Source: Adiantum capillus-veneris (Eukaryota; Streptophyta; Polypodiopsida; Polypodiales; Pteridaceae). From it: 64,000 bases of DNA. Location: contig CM043942.1 in assembly GCA_014529385.2 (NCBI GenBank), positions 32,333,469 through 32,397,468 of the forward strand, read 5' to 3'. The position numbers and the translations under genes are program-made. The notes under the pieces are model-generated. The model saw only the letters and a program-made list of their open reading frames with translations. It did no database searches and was not told the origin of the DNA. This document shows positions 13,040-24,465 of the stretch, one piece after another; the first letter of the stretch is position 1, and each line of letters opens with the position of its first letter.

Positions 13040-14460
13040 GGTGTCAGCTGAACTAGATGAGGAGTTCAACGAGAAACTGAAGGAGTTGTTGCTAGAATTT
13101 AAAGATGTTTTTGCATGGAAATATACAGATATGAAGGGAGTAGATGCTAGCTTTTGTCAACACAAAATTAACTTGAAAGTAGATACAGTTCCAGTGGTAC
13201 AATAAAGATATAGGATGCATCCTAACTAGGCCAAACAGGTTAAAGAGGACATTGATAAACTGCTGACTGTGGGTTTCATTTACCCATTGGATAAGGTCAC
13301 TTGGTTGTCACCATTTGTTGTTGTTCCCAAGAAGAATGGAAAGATCAGAGTGTGTGTAGATTATAGAAAATTGAATGCTGCTACAGTGACTGATCCATTT
13401 CCATTACTTTTTTGTGATACACTACTGGATGCAGTAGCTGGACATGAACTTTATAGTTTCCTGGATGGTTTTAGTGGATACAACCAGATCTTAACAGCAC
13501 TGGAGGACAGGGAGAAAATGGCTTTTGTCACTAAGTGGGGGGTTTATGCTAGCAATGTGATGACATTTGGCTTAAAGAATGTTCCACCAACATTTCAGAA
13601 GGTGGTACATCGTGTGTTTGTTGAATTCCTTACAACATTTATGAGAGTTTTTTTGGATGATTTTAGTGTTTTTGGAAAGAAGCAGGAGCATCTTGAGCAC
13701 TTGAGGTTGTGTTTTCAAAAATGCAAGGAATTCAGACTGACACTGAACCCATGTATTTGCAGTTAAGAGAGGAATTCTCTTGGGACATGTAATTTCTGAG
13801 GAAGGAGTATCTATAGATCCAAGTGAGGTGAAAGCAATCAGTAAAGCACCAGAACCAAGGACAATTAAGCAATTGGCTAGATTTTTGGGTCAAGTGAAGT
13901 GGCATAACAAATTTTTGAGATATTTAGCACATGTTTGTACACCACTAACAAAGCTTACAAAGAAAGATGCACTATTTGTATGGGGAGAAGAGCAGGGTAG
14001 AGCATTCAAGATTTTGAAAAAGATGTTGACAGTACCACCAATTTTAATTGTTCTTGATTGGAAATTACCATTCCATATTTTTGTGGATGCATCTCATGTG
14101 GCAGTGGGTGCAGCATTGATGCAAGAAACCAGAAGAGATTGGATTAGACCAATTTATTATGCAAGCAAAGTAGTGACACGTGCAGAGAAGAATTACACAG
14201 TGACTGAAAAACAATGCTTGGGAATGACCTATGCATTGTAGAAATTTAGACATTATCTTTTAGCGAATAGGGTAATCTTCCATGTAGATCATCAGGCCCT
14301 TATTTATTTGATGAACAAACCACATCTGTCAAGAAGATTGGCCAGATGGATACTGCTTTTGCATGAATTTGAATATGTGGTAATACATACTCCTGGTAGA
14401 CTTCATGTTTTGGCTAACTATCTCAATAGATTGGAAACGGGTGAGACTGACCTTTAGGTG
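13040..14460 (+). pseudogene. reverse transcriptase and RNase H
   Basis: RT begins near 13040 (FKDVFAWKYTDMKG). It then shows SPFVVVPKKNGKIRVCVDYR, LNAATVTDPFPL, the substrate-contact region SFLDGFSGYNQI, MTFGLKNVPPTFQ and the catalytic FLDDFSVFG near 13651. After a frameshift at about 13765 the thumb reads GHVISEEGVSID, and RNase H reads FHIFVDASHVAVGAALMQ (first Asp), KNYTVTEKQ (Glu) and FHVDHQALIY. Stops lie at 13203, 13228 and 14239. The RT copies RNA into cDNA and RNase H removes the template. The catalytic residues are kept even though the frame is broken. Confidence 0.9.
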
Positions 14461-14689
14461 TACCTGATCAATTACCCGATGCAGAATTGTTTTTAGTTCA
14501 GGTAACTACCCAATCAGGGGATTGTTATGATGCCATGTTTCAGATTTTGACTGAAGGGGTGTTACCTGATACAATGACCAAAGATCATAGGAAAAGAATG
14601 GAATTGAGGAGTAAACCATTTACAGTTATTGCAGAACTCTTATATAAGAGAGGGATTGATTAGGTGATAAGGATATGTGTTCCTCAATT

Positions 14690-15830
14690 TGAGTAGAAGG
14701 CAGTACTGGCAGAGGCTCATGCACGTAATGCAGGGGGACATTTTTCAGGAGTGGTATCTGCAAGAAAAATATTCCAAGCAGAACTTTGGTGGCCAACTGT
14801 AATTAAAGACGCGCATGAGTTTAGTAAGGACTACTTGTTGTTCCAAAGAGAGGGAAGGCCACTGAATGTGGATAGAATTCCATTACAACCTATGTTGCCT
14901 TTGGAATCATTCCAGAAGTGGGGGCTAGATTTTGTTGGTCCAATCAAACCACCTGCAAGATTTACACATAACATATATATATTGGTTGCAACTGACTATT
15001 GTACAAAGTGGGTTGAAGCAGTGGCTTTAAGAGATAATAAAGCAAAAAGTGTAGCCAAATTTTTGTACAAAAACATCATGACCAGGTTTGGCTGTCCCAT
15101 TGAGCTAATTTTTGATCAGGGAGGACATTTTATCAACAAGGTGATCAATAAATCGACTGAACTGCATATGATATTACATAAGAAGTCAACAGTGTACTAT
15201 CCCCAGACCAATGGACAAGCAGAGAATACCAATAAGATTTTGGTCGGGATTATCAAGAAGCTGGTTAATCAAAACAGGACAGACTGGGATGAGAAATTGG
15301 ACTCAGCACTATGGGCTTTCATAACAGCATAAAGTGACTACTGGCATTACACCATTTAAGTTGGTGTATGGGTTAGAAGTAGTGGTACCCATGGAATTTA
15401 TAGTGCCAAGCCTGAGGGTTGCAGTCCAAGAAAAATTATCCCGTGAAGAGTCTGTCAGTTTACAGGAAGGAGGCTTTACTGAGGTTGGAAGAGGAAAGAA
15501 TTCATAGCTAGTATGTTGCAGATATTATTCAAAAACAAAGAAGACAAGCTTGGATTAGCAAAAATATCAAGTTCAAAATTTTTTCTTTAGGTGATTGGGT
15601 GTTGGTCTATAACATTAAATTAGGATTGAGGCCAGGCAAACTCAAACTCAGGTTTGTGGGGCCATTTCAAATAGTCAAGCCGGTGGGGCCAAATACTTTC
15701 ATATCGTCTGATCAGGAAGGTAAAATAATTCAAAAGCCAATTAATGGATTCCGACTTAAATCGTTTTTTGGACAAATCGTCAGGAATGAAGGGGACATCC
15801 TATTAATGATGAATTTGGGAGAGTGATTAG
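14690..15830 (+). pseudogene. integrase
   Basis: The zinc-binding start is weak (ARNAGGHFSG, then ELWWPTVIKDAHEF); the expected CxxC is replaced (DYLLFQRE). The catalytic core is clear in the 193-codon frame 14751-15332: KWGLDFVGPIKPPARF (first Asp), VATDYCTKWVEAV, ELIFDQGGHF (second Asp region, altered from SDxG) and YYPQTNGQAENTNK (Glu). A stop at 15330 and a frameshift separate the C-terminal part, which ends LRFVGPFQIVKPVGPNTF and FRLKSFFG near 15770. Integrase would insert the cDNA into the chromosome; this copy is dead. Confidence 0.88.
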
Positions 15831-15904
15831 TTATGCATCCGAAGGGGTAACGCATAATCACCACCTTGTGTACAACAAGCCTATGCGTTTTACGAAGGGG
15901 GTGA

Positions 15905-18437
15905 GTGTCAAACTTTTGCAACTCGTCTGCGAATGCTGGTCTGGATACAAGAGAAGAGGAAGAAGTTGCACCTACACTAATGCGATCTGCAAGGAAAACT
16001 CGCTATCAAGGTCCAATGGTGCCAGACCCGAGTTCAGATGATGAGCCAGAAATGGTTACTCCTACTCCTATGGTGCAGCTTGCAAGGGACGATATATTTT
16101 TTTATTACACTTTTCTCGACTTCAGGTATGATTTAGAGCACACTGAGGCAAATGATTTATGGCTTAGCAGTATTGATTTGCTTGTTTTCAAGATTGCCTT
16201 GGGCAAGTTGGAGAAATCACCAGATGGCCTCAGTCTACTTGAAGCACCTGCAGATGAATGATGGACATGTTTTCAAACAGGATTACTTGACTAAAGAGTT
16301 AGTTGCCAGGGTGTTTGACCTTTCTACTGTAGATGATAATGAAGTCAGTAAGGCAATTGAAAAGGATATGACCAAGGCCTTTGGTCAGTCTCAGGGGGAA
16401 AGGCATTATTACCAATTGACAGGCATGAAGAATTCAGTCAAACTTTAGCAGGTCAAGTGGTTTATAGAGAGATTCTTTTTGCTAGTGAAATCATAATACA
16501 TCAGTAGGGAAAACTATGGCATTTTGTTGGCAGCTGAGAGTGGTAGATAAATGGGATGGGCCGATATCTTATTTGACACAATAAAGTTTGAAATTTACAC
16601 AAAGCAAAAAAGGAAAGACAAGACTACTAAGGTTGGGCCTTATCTAGCTGCTATCTTTCAGTATGCCAATAACAAAAGTATTCTGCAGGGGAGAATGTCT
16701 CAGATTCCAGCACAGATTACTGAAGATGCAAGATATACAGTGAGAAGGGAGAAAAGACAGAAACTGCAATTTGATCATAGGTCTTTGCAGATGACTATAG
16801 ATGTTCAAGACCTTTTATCTACAGATTATTCACAACAAGAGTCTTTGGATGCAGTAAAGGATAAAATGGATAAAGAGTTTGGAGACTTATTTACAGACAC
16901 TGCAGTGCATTTGACTGACAAACCTGTTATGTCTTCAACTGCTAAAACAGGTTTCAAGATGAGAAAATTAAAGGACAAATTGGCAGGGGAGGAATCTGTA
17001 ACAATGGAGACCTTTTATCTGCAGATTATTCACAACAAGAGTCTTTGGATGCAGTAAAGGAAAAAATGGATAAAGAGTTTGGAGACTTATTTACAGACAC
17101 TGCAGTGCATTTGACTGACAAACCTGTTATGTCTTCAACTGCTAAAACAGGTTTCAAGATGAGAAAATCAAAGGACAAATTGGCAGGGGAGAATGTCTCA
17201 GATTCCAGCACAGATGACTGAAGATGCAAGATATACAGTGAGAAGGGAGAAAAGACAGAAACTGCAATTTGATCATAGGTCTTTGCAGATGACTATAGAT
17301 GTTCAAGACCTTTTATCTGCAGATTATTCACAACAAGAGTCTTTGGATGCAGTAAAGGATAAAATGGATAAAGAGTTTGGAGACTTATTTACAGACACTG
17401 CAGTGCATTTGATTGACAAACCTGTTATGTCTTCAACTGCTAAAACAGGTTTCAAGATGAGAACATTAAAGGAGTCTAGGGATCAAATTTTGGAGAGGCC
17501 TACAATTTCTAAGGCTCAGTTCTCTACTGTGTCATTGGATGAAGTGCAAGCTGCACTAAAGCTGGTTAAAGAACATGTTGAACAGCAATCTCTAGATCTT
17601 ACCTTTTTGAACAGAGAGAATGATGGTCTGCATATTGAACTGAAACAGATTAAAGAAGGAGCTTTAAAGCACAAAAAGGCACAGATTGAAATAGAACTTT
17701 TGAACAAGAAAGTTCAAGAATTGATTGAAAGTCAGGAACTCATGCAACAGAAGTTCAAATCTTATAAACAGGTGGTGTCCTTCAGGGAAAAGACTTCAGT
17801 AAAAATTTCTCAGTGGAAGGAGGAGTGGTTTTAGATACTGCAATCACAGCTAACTGAAATGTCTACTGTCAATGTTACATTGGAAAGTAGCAACACGGTC
17901 TTGTTAAACAGGGTTGCAGCTTGCAAGAAAGTTGAAGAAAAGATTAGAGACATGTCTGATGAAGAGCTAGATGTAGATGGTTGGTATGTCAGCTCAGAGG
18001 ATATATACAAAATGAAAAATGAATTCATGGAGTATATGAAAGGGGTGTGGGAACAAATTAAGATTAAAATGTATGATGTTGTGAGTAAACCTTATCAAGA
18101 TTTTGCAAAGGAGGAGACAAAGGAGGAAATTCTAATCTTGGAGAGACATTGTACTGAGTTAAAGGAGCAGTATGCAATGTCGCAGCATCAGGTACAGATG
18201 GATGTGCAAATGGATACTGCAATAGGTGATGCAGATCAGACTACACTTGAAGTTGAAGTTCATAGTACAGTTCAGGATGAAGTACAGGATGCAGTTTTAG
18301 TTGGAGTTACACACAATGGTGATATAGGTGATCAGCAGCAATTTGAAGACCCATTGATGAAATTTGCTGAGGTAATGTCAAAAGACCCAATTATTGAGGT
18401 TACATTAATGGAAGTTGATGATGATGTGAATGCATAG
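15905..18437 (+). pseudogene. extra 3' ORF of the Athila/Tat-type element (function unknown)
   Basis: Downstream of pol are overlapping frames: 15905-16261, 16152-16448, 16551-17057, 17193-17834 and 17859-18437. The segment WADILFDTIKFEIYTKQK, then GPYLAAIF, resembles the putative plant transposon protein seen as an extra ORF in Athila/Tat elements. The parts after 17500 are rich in Leu, Glu, Lys and Gln with heptad spacing and should form coiled coils; the last part (17859-18437) is acidic. The frames belong to one original product broken by stops and by an internal duplication. In Athila elements this position holds the so-called env-like ORF, but I see no proven fusion-protein features. 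Confidence 0.6.
16692..17468 (+). repeat. imperfect tandem triplication inside the extra 3' ORF
   Basis: A segment starting GAGAATGTCTCAGATTCCAG occurs at about 16692 and again at about 17190. Between them is a shorter third copy (about 17013-17187) starting at GACCTTTTATCTGCAG. The copies differ at only a few bases, much less than the two LTRs do, so the duplication is younger than the element's insertion or has been homogenised. Confidence 0.85.
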
Positions 18438-18575
18438 TCAGGAGGAGTGGCAGAAACTGAAGAAACGGGTGTTCAGGAGCAGTAACTTTAAGCAAGACTT
18501 CATTTTGTTTGTCATATTTTTATGTCAAGGATTTTTTTGGGTTCTTACAATGTTTTGCAAACATTGTGTGCCAAG
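18430..18575 (+). other. short hydrophobic ORF before the 3' LTR
   Basis: An open frame from ATG at 18430 overlaps the end of the preceding ORF and encodes FILFVIFLCQGFFWVLTMF, long and hydrophobic enough for one membrane-spanning helix. It then runs on into the LTR. The position fits a transmembrane tail of an env-like protein, but it lies in a different frame from the upstream ORF, so this is only a possibility. Confidence 0.3.
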
Positions 18576-18953
18576 TGTTACAGGCATTGATGCCTTAGTA
18601 AAAGTTCAGTATTTCCCTGTAGAGACAGTAACTAAGGTTGTAGCTTTGGGCTCTAAGTGTATTTACACCATTACTTTGGAAGTTGTAACGAGACGGTCAT
18701 GTGAAGGTAGAAAGGTTCTTCTTAGTTCTTGACGTTGTTTTGTAGTTTGGCAGTTAGCTTCTCTCTTATGTGGTCGCACTGCTCTCGGTGTTGTTTGTAA
18801 TCACTTGTGGATTGATGAACAATGATTAATACAGTGCATCCTCTTCTCTATTCAATGTGTTCTTCAATATTCCTTTAAGCAGTAGTATAGTGTAGCATGC
18901 AATTTTACTATGTACCTGTACTGAAATACTGTTAGGGTGGTTAGCCCCTAACA
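18576..18953 (+). repeat. 3' LTR of the nested Athila/Tat-type element
   Basis: 378 bp, TGTTACAGGC to CCCCTAACA, followed by the target duplication ACCAT at 18954-18958. It differs from the 5' LTR by about 30 substitutions and a 2-bp gap. Confidence 0.95.
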
Positions 18954-18958
18954 ACCAT

Positions 18959-19200
18959 GAGGGACTTTAACCTTTTGACACACAACACACTTAGTAACAT
19001 AATTACATCCTTATGCATCTTTGGCCAATAGAAAAACTGTTCAACTTTCTCCAATGTAGCATTAATACCCCTATGACCACCAATCAAAGCATTATGCGTG
19101 TCATGCAAAATGGGTACTCTATGAGAAGATAGCACACACACGATTCCTAAAGAAAATCCAACTATCATGAATAAGATAATTGCATGGATCTCGTGCATTT
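18959..19200 (-). pseudogene. chromovirus integrase zinc-finger region
   Basis: On the minus strand: RVPILHDTHNALIGGHRG, then VEQFFYWPKMHKDV and CVVCQKVKVPHG. The two His and two Cys of the HHCC zinc finger are visible across two frames. The coding sequence stops at the ACCAT target duplication and continues at 9269, on the other side of the inserted element. Confidence 0.88.
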
Positions 19201-20640
19201 AGTGCTTGTAACCAGTGCTTTTTAGATTCAGAACCCATGTAATTGTCTTTAAGATCATCAAAACTAACACCTTGGATAGAGAGAAAAGAATAAGACTCTA
19301 AAGAGAGAATTTGAGCTTTCCTACTCAATACATCTACAACAGGGTTAGCTTTGTAAGGGACATACTCAATCATACCACCAAAGTGTTCAAAAAATTGAGA
19401 CCATTGTGCTTGCCTATCACTCCAATGTGCACTAGGCATAGATTGAATCCATTTAAGTGCCTGGAGATTTGTGCCAATGACAAACTCATGTCCATGAATG
19501 AAATGCTTCCAATGCTTTAATACATGAATGATAGAGAGAAGGTCCTTATCAGAGATAGAATAATTTTTTTACGAGAGAGAAATGCCACTGGATGGTTGTT
19601 TTGTTGTAACATTGTGCCAATGGCAATGTTACTAGCGTCAGTCCACACCTCAAAAGGCTCATCCCAAGAGATGAGGGCCAGGCATGGCGCCTCAGTGAGA
19701 CTGCTACTTTGAGCGCTTCAAAAGCACTCTTACCGGCATCGGTCATGACAACGCGCTGACGGAGAGTCTTGACACCCTTTAACAAATCAGACAATAGTAC
19801 GGCAATACGTGCAAAGTGCTTGATGTGAGAACCGTATGCTTGACACAGACCCAAATATGAGCGAACATCATATGTTGTCTCAATCATAGGCCACTCTCTT
19901 ACCCCACTTACCTTTGCAGGATCAAGTTGAATGTCCTCGAGAGAGATGATGTAGCCCAAATAGCACACAATAGTTAGAAAAAATTCCGACTTCTTTGATG
20001 CAATGTAAAGACGGTTAGCATCCAATCGAGCCAAAACTTTCTCCACATCAATAGCATGTTGCTCCTAAGAAGAGGAGAAAATAAGAATGCCATCCAAAAA
20101 AATAAACTTATCGAGACCAAGTCAATGAAGATACACATCATCAAACAATTAAACATATCCGGTGCATCTGTTAGACCAAACGGCATAACACAATGAATTT
20201 GTAGTGCCCGCGTTTCGGTCCATAAGGCGGTCTTGTAGATGTCTCGCTTTGCGATTCTTACCTGGTGGTAGCCACTCTTCAAATCAACTTTGGAAAACAC
20301 AATTGCCTCATTGAGACGCTCCAAAATGTACTCAATTTCAAGGCATAAGAAACTTGTTCTTGACTGTCATCTTGTTGAGGGGCCCGTAATCCACACATAA
20401 CCGCGATGAGCCATCTTTCTTACAAAGAATTGGAGAAGCAAAAGGACTTACACTGGGACGTATAAAATCCTTATCCAAAAACTCGCCTAGTTAGCGCTCT
20501 AGCTCCTCTTCATTAGCCTTGTTCAAACGATATGGAAACTTATATATAGGTTGTGCTCCATCCACGAGGTCGATGACATGATCCTCAGGTGCTCGAGAGG
20601 AAGTATAGGGGGAAGATCATCCTAGATAAACACGTGCTCA
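19200..20640 (-). pseudogene. chromovirus reverse transcriptase and RNase H
   Basis: Reading downward: FPYRLNKANEEELERQL, then [20 protein letters not shown], then VFSKVDLKSGYHQVRI, and VMPFGLTDAPDMFN. The catalytic loop reads KFIFLDGILIFSSS, so the second Asp of the FLDD motif is Gly. A stop follows, then LYIASKKSEFF and YLGYIISLEDIQLDP. RNase H shows VWTDASNIAIGTMLQQ and, further on, LKHWKHFIHGHEF with WSDRQAQWSQFFEHF. There are several frame changes. The lost catalytic Asp and the stops make it inactive. Confidence 0.9.
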
Positions 20641-21110
20641 AACTTTTCAAACAACTCACCATACCTGTCAGGAATACCCAAGTTCCGTGATGTTTCCGCT
20701 CTCGCCTCGAATGAGGACTGGTTGCGACACATTGTTGTTGATGAGAAATGTGCACTTCTCCCAATCAACAATGGGTTTAAACATGCGAAACCACTTGATA
20801 CCCAAAATAATGTCACATCCTACAAGTTTAGATATTACAAACCGACGAGTAAATTGAGTTTGTTGAACGACTAATTTGACATCATTAACTTCTTGTGGGA
20901 TCGGAGCGTCCATGCCTTCAGAAAACCCCTGCACTGGGAGGGTGGGGATGGGGGAAGCCTGAAGATGTGCACGTTTCACAAGATATTCATTGATGACATC
21001 ATGAGAACTTCAGAATCAAATAACACAACAACCCTTTGACCATTCACATTTCTATAACATTTTATGAGTTCATCCTCTTTGAAAGTTCCCTCATGCTTAG
21101 CTTCTTGCTC
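20641..21110 (-). pseudogene. chromovirus retropepsin-like protease
   Basis: The N-terminal half reads VVVLFDSE where DSGA is expected, so the active site is damaged. The C-terminal half, in the frame 20668-20979, reads RFVISKLVGCDIILGIKWF and then KPIVDWEKCTFLI, the usual close of a chromovirus protease (LGxxWF, DW). It is joined on to RT downstream. Confidence 0.75.
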
Positions 21111-21179
21111 TACCACACTCATAGCATTCACTTGAGGGGTAACGCATTAGAGGCTTCCATTTTAGATTCTTTCTTAGGA

Positions 21180-22600
21180 CAAGTTTTTTTCTTGTGACTT
21201 ACGATTGAACAATGGAAACATCTATGTTCCTTCGCATACAATGCTTGTTCTTCTTTACTTAATTGCCCACATAAAATCCCTTGAGCAATCTTTTCATCAG
21301 GTGTGATGCGAGGTTTATCATATTTTTCTTTATCCTTATCCTTAGATTGATCACCTTTAGATTAACATTGAGATGGATAATTAGATTGAGAAGAGGAATT
21401 GAGAGAGTTCTTTCAATGGTTACCATTCCCATTATAATTCTTGTCTTTAGACGACTCATGAGAGGAAGTGTTACCATTACCTGAGGCTTCTTGAGCTTAC
21501 CCTTGTTGTGCTTCATCTCTTGGAGTTGAGCCAAGCGTATAGCATCTTGCAATGTCTTTGGATCATCGGCTTCCACATCAAACTTGATCAAGTGGTCCAA
21601 TCCAAAGAGAGAGGCCTTCAACCTTTCCTCATCCGATTTTCACAATTGTCCATGTCTAATCCAAAGAGAAAGGCCTCCAACCTTTCCTCATCCGATTTTT
21701 GCAGTTGTCCACCTAGTTGCAACACACGGTTAGCATACGAAATCACATGTTTACCTTGTTGAGACAAGGCCCAAAAATCCTCTTTCAATCACTTCAGGTA
21801 CTGTGGAGGTAAGAAGCGAGTCTATAGATCCTCCTAAAACTCCTCCCAACTAAGCTCAAGAAGGGGAACGAGGAGAGACTCGGAATGGGCCGCCTGATGA
21901 GCCTCCTCATTCCTTTCCATCCACTCATCCTTCCAAGTGATGGCATCACCCGTGAGATGCATGGAAGCCAAGAGAACTTTGTTATTATCATACTTTTTAC
22001 CAACTACAAAATAGGATGTAAATTGATGCAACCAAGAGTAAATGACAATAGCATTCATCTTATCGTCATACTTATTGAACGTGATCTTCTCGGGAATTGG
22101 TTCATTGTGTGTGGCAATGGTTGCTTTTGTGATGGTCTTGGCAAGTTTTCCATAACATGGCTCCAAAGCAGGGGTATCGGATCGCACCGCCAAAGTGGTG
22201 ATGAGATCACGCATGGTTTCTCTTTCTTGCCTACGTGCCTCACCCTTAGCCGTCACGAAGCTATGTTCTTCTCGTTCTGTCGCTTCCTCACACTCTCGTT
22301 GATGGGCCTCGGCACTTGCCTCACGCTCCACAATTCATAAAATCGCAAACATGCTAACCAAAGCATTTTCGAGCACAATGGTGTTTTCAAGAAGTCTTTG
22401 ATAAATTCATTTCATCATGAATTTGTTTGTTGATGTTAGCTTCTTGCATATTGTCATCTTCAAGAAGTATTTAATTAATCATTTCATCATGAATTTGTTT
22501 GTTGATGTCAACTTCTTGCATAATGTCATCTTCCTTTAAAATGCAGCGATGTAGCTGCATTTGGAAAGAATCCTTGGTTTTGCTTCCTTGAAGAGAGTAA
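21180..22600 (-). pseudogene. chromovirus gag
   Basis: Frames on the minus strand include ITFNKYDDKMNAIVIYSWLH, then VLLASMHLTGDAITW (capsid-like; 21834-22331), then FDVEADDPKTLQDAIRLAQ (21259-21621). A zinc-knuckle region follows near 21190-21230 (HRCFHCSIVSHKKKTCPKK, CX2CX4HX4C). The region 21620-21690 carries a short tandem duplication. The N-terminal part (22400-22550) repeats a KQIHDEM-containing block twice. Several stops and shifts are present. Confidence 0.75.
22400..22535 (-). repeat. tandem duplication in the chromovirus gag N-terminus
   Basis: Two copies, about 66-80 bp apart, share CATTTCATCATGAATTTG and TTCTTGCAT. On the minus strand each encodes DINKQIHDEM or its variant. Confidence 0.7.
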
Positions 22601-22980
22601 CATAACAAGTCATGAAAATTAACTTCGAACCTACGGAAAATAAAAGAGAACAAGAAGAATTGATTAAAGTGCTTTATAGACCTAATTAGGTCAAAGGCTT
22701 GGGACCAAAGGAAAGAAGTCTATTAAAGAGTAAGGATGATTGCTATTTGATTATCTCAAGTCAAAGGTATAGATGAAAGAAGGATAAAACTACTTTGAGC
22801 AACCTTGATCAAAGATACACGACAAAGGAGGTTAATTAGAGCAATCATAGGAGTCTAAAAAATGGAAACTAGTTGTGTAAATTTTAAGTAACCATATTTA
22901 CTCTCATTAGACTCAAAGTATAAAGTTTGGGAAGCCTTAGGATAAAATTAAATTTACTAGAGAAAGTCTAAATTTAGCAA

Positions 22981-23600
22981 GTTTTGGGATTAGCTTTGTG
23001 ATGCCTCCTAAGGACCGTGCTAAAGTTTTGCATAGGAGGTAAAGCTTTAAAGCCCAAGGGTAAGTTTGAACTTACTACAGTTGGTTCTAATCTAGCGGAT
23101 CCTAAATTAGCAAGTAGACTCTAATTTGGGTCTGCTTCATAGAATCTCCAAAGGATAGTGCAAAGATCTTACACAATAGCTAGTTGAATTAAAGATAAGA
23201 CTATGGATTTTATTCAATACAAGGGGAAATTATGGGCCTAAGGCTAGATAAGTCCCAAGTCTAATTTAAAAAGTTTTGGGAGGAGCTTCGTGGTACCTCC
23301 TAAGGACTGTGCTAAGGTTTTTCACATGAGGTGAAGCTTTAAACCCCAAGGGTACCTCCTAAGGAGCTTCGTGGTACCTCCTAAGGACTGTGCTAAGGTT
23401 TTGCACAGGAGGTGAAGATTTAAACCCCGAGGGTAATTTTAAACTTACTAGAGTCATTCCTAATTTAGCAGGTCCCAAATTCGCAAGTAGACTCTAGCTC
23501 AGGTCAGCTCAGGTCAGCTTCATAGAATCTTCAAAGGATAGTGCAAAGACCTTACTCAAGACTAGTTGAATTAAAGATAAGACTATGTTTTTTAATTAAT
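22981..23600 (+). repeat. tandem duplication within R1
   Basis: A unit of about 292 bp (22981-23272) starting GTTTTGGGATTAGCTTTG is followed by a diverged second unit from 23273. The second unit holds a further internal repeat of about 77 bp (AGGAGCTTCGTGGTACCTCC at about 23282 and 23359). Each unit carries CCTCCTAAGGAC and a partly complementary AGGAGG downstream. Confidence 0.8.
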
Positions 23601-23929
23601 ACAAGGGAAAATTAAAAGTAAGGTTAATTAAATTCCACCATATTTAGTAAGTTGACTCTAGTTTTTCTTTACCAAGTTTTGCTAGTCCACATGTTCAAAG
23701 TATACTTATTGAGCAATAGGCAAGTATGTGTATGTGTTCTTTAGTCAAAAGCAAGTCCAAAAGGAGGGGGTGAATTGTGTAAGAATAGCAAGGAAGGGAG
23801 GGTACATGTGTTTATCATATGCATCAACTTGCACTTTAAGCCTTCACTTCTCATTCGTCCATGTAGTGAGCATTCCTTAGAGAATTTTAGCAAGCGGGGG
23901 ATGATCAAGAAGGAAGGGGGCTTGTGATT

Positions 23930-23934
<5 letters not shown>

Positions 23935-24005
<71 letters not shown>
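23935..24005. repeat. (CT)n microsatellite
   Basis: About 71 bp of uninterrupted CT dinucleotides inside R1. ORFs across it (ER or SL repeats) are artefacts. Confidence 0.98.
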
Positions 24006-24006
<1 letters not shown>

Positions 24007-24465
24007 AGCAAACTCCACAGCCCCCCCTGGGAGAAGGGTAGCCTGGTGGGGAGCCGTCATGCTTCAACACCACCCTCCCAAGCTCAACCCCACCCTCCCC
24101 CTTTCACTACTCGCGCTTTGCTTTGAGCCCAGATCATCTAGTAGCGGGTCAATTTCTCCATGTGTCCGTCCCATGCTCTCTAGCACCTTATCACCTCACA
24201 TTTGGTTGAGTAGCAATATGTTGCTATAGGAGATAGTCAACAAAAGCTTCTAATTTTCTTTAGCTTTGGCTAAGGAAAGTGGCATGTTCTCGCTACTGTG
24301 GTTTGTTCTTGCCATTGTGGCTTGTTCGTGCCGCTTGTGGCACCAAGGGACAGCTTTGCAGGTCTGTTCTCAACATTTTTGGACAAAGTATAGTAGGTCT
24401 TGAGCCCTCAACATAGTAGGGTCTTGAGCCCTCAAAGTATAGTAGGGTCTTGAGCCCTCAACATT

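Larger units (their letters stand above)
9270..18953 (+). mobile_element. Athila/Tat-type Ty3/gypsy retrotransposon, 9.7 kb, nested
   Basis: A structurally complete element. It has a 5' LTR (9270-9649), a tRNA-Asp-like primer site, gag, protease, RT/RNase H, integrase, a long extra 3' ORF region, and a 3' LTR (18576-18953). It is flanked by the 5-bp target duplication ACCAT (9265-9269 and 18954-18958). The RT motif FLDDFSVFG and the integrase KWGLDFVGPI are typical of the Athila/Tat clade. By eye the LTRs differ at about 30 of 378 positions (near 8%), so the insertion is not recent. Stops and frameshifts occur in every coding part. It sits inside the chromovirus integrase. Confidence 0.93.
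8131..22600 (-). mobile_element. Ty3/gypsy chromovirus (minus strand), interrupted
   Basis: Reading from high to low coordinates: gag (22.4-21.2 kb), protease (21.1-20.65), RT/RNase H (20.6-19.2), integrase zinc finger (19.1-18.96), then a 9.7-kb inserted element, then the integrase core and a chromodomain (9.27-8.2 kb). On the minus strand, a purine tract (complement of 8141-8153) follows the chromodomain stop, and the next bases, TGTCACGTGC (complement of 8131-8140), look like an LTR start. Removing the insertion and one copy of the 5-bp duplication restores a continuous KVPHGKQQGLL reading frame. Several frameshifts and stops show it is inactive. The 5' LTR was not identified and may have been displaced by the R1/R2 element. 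Confidence 0.88.
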
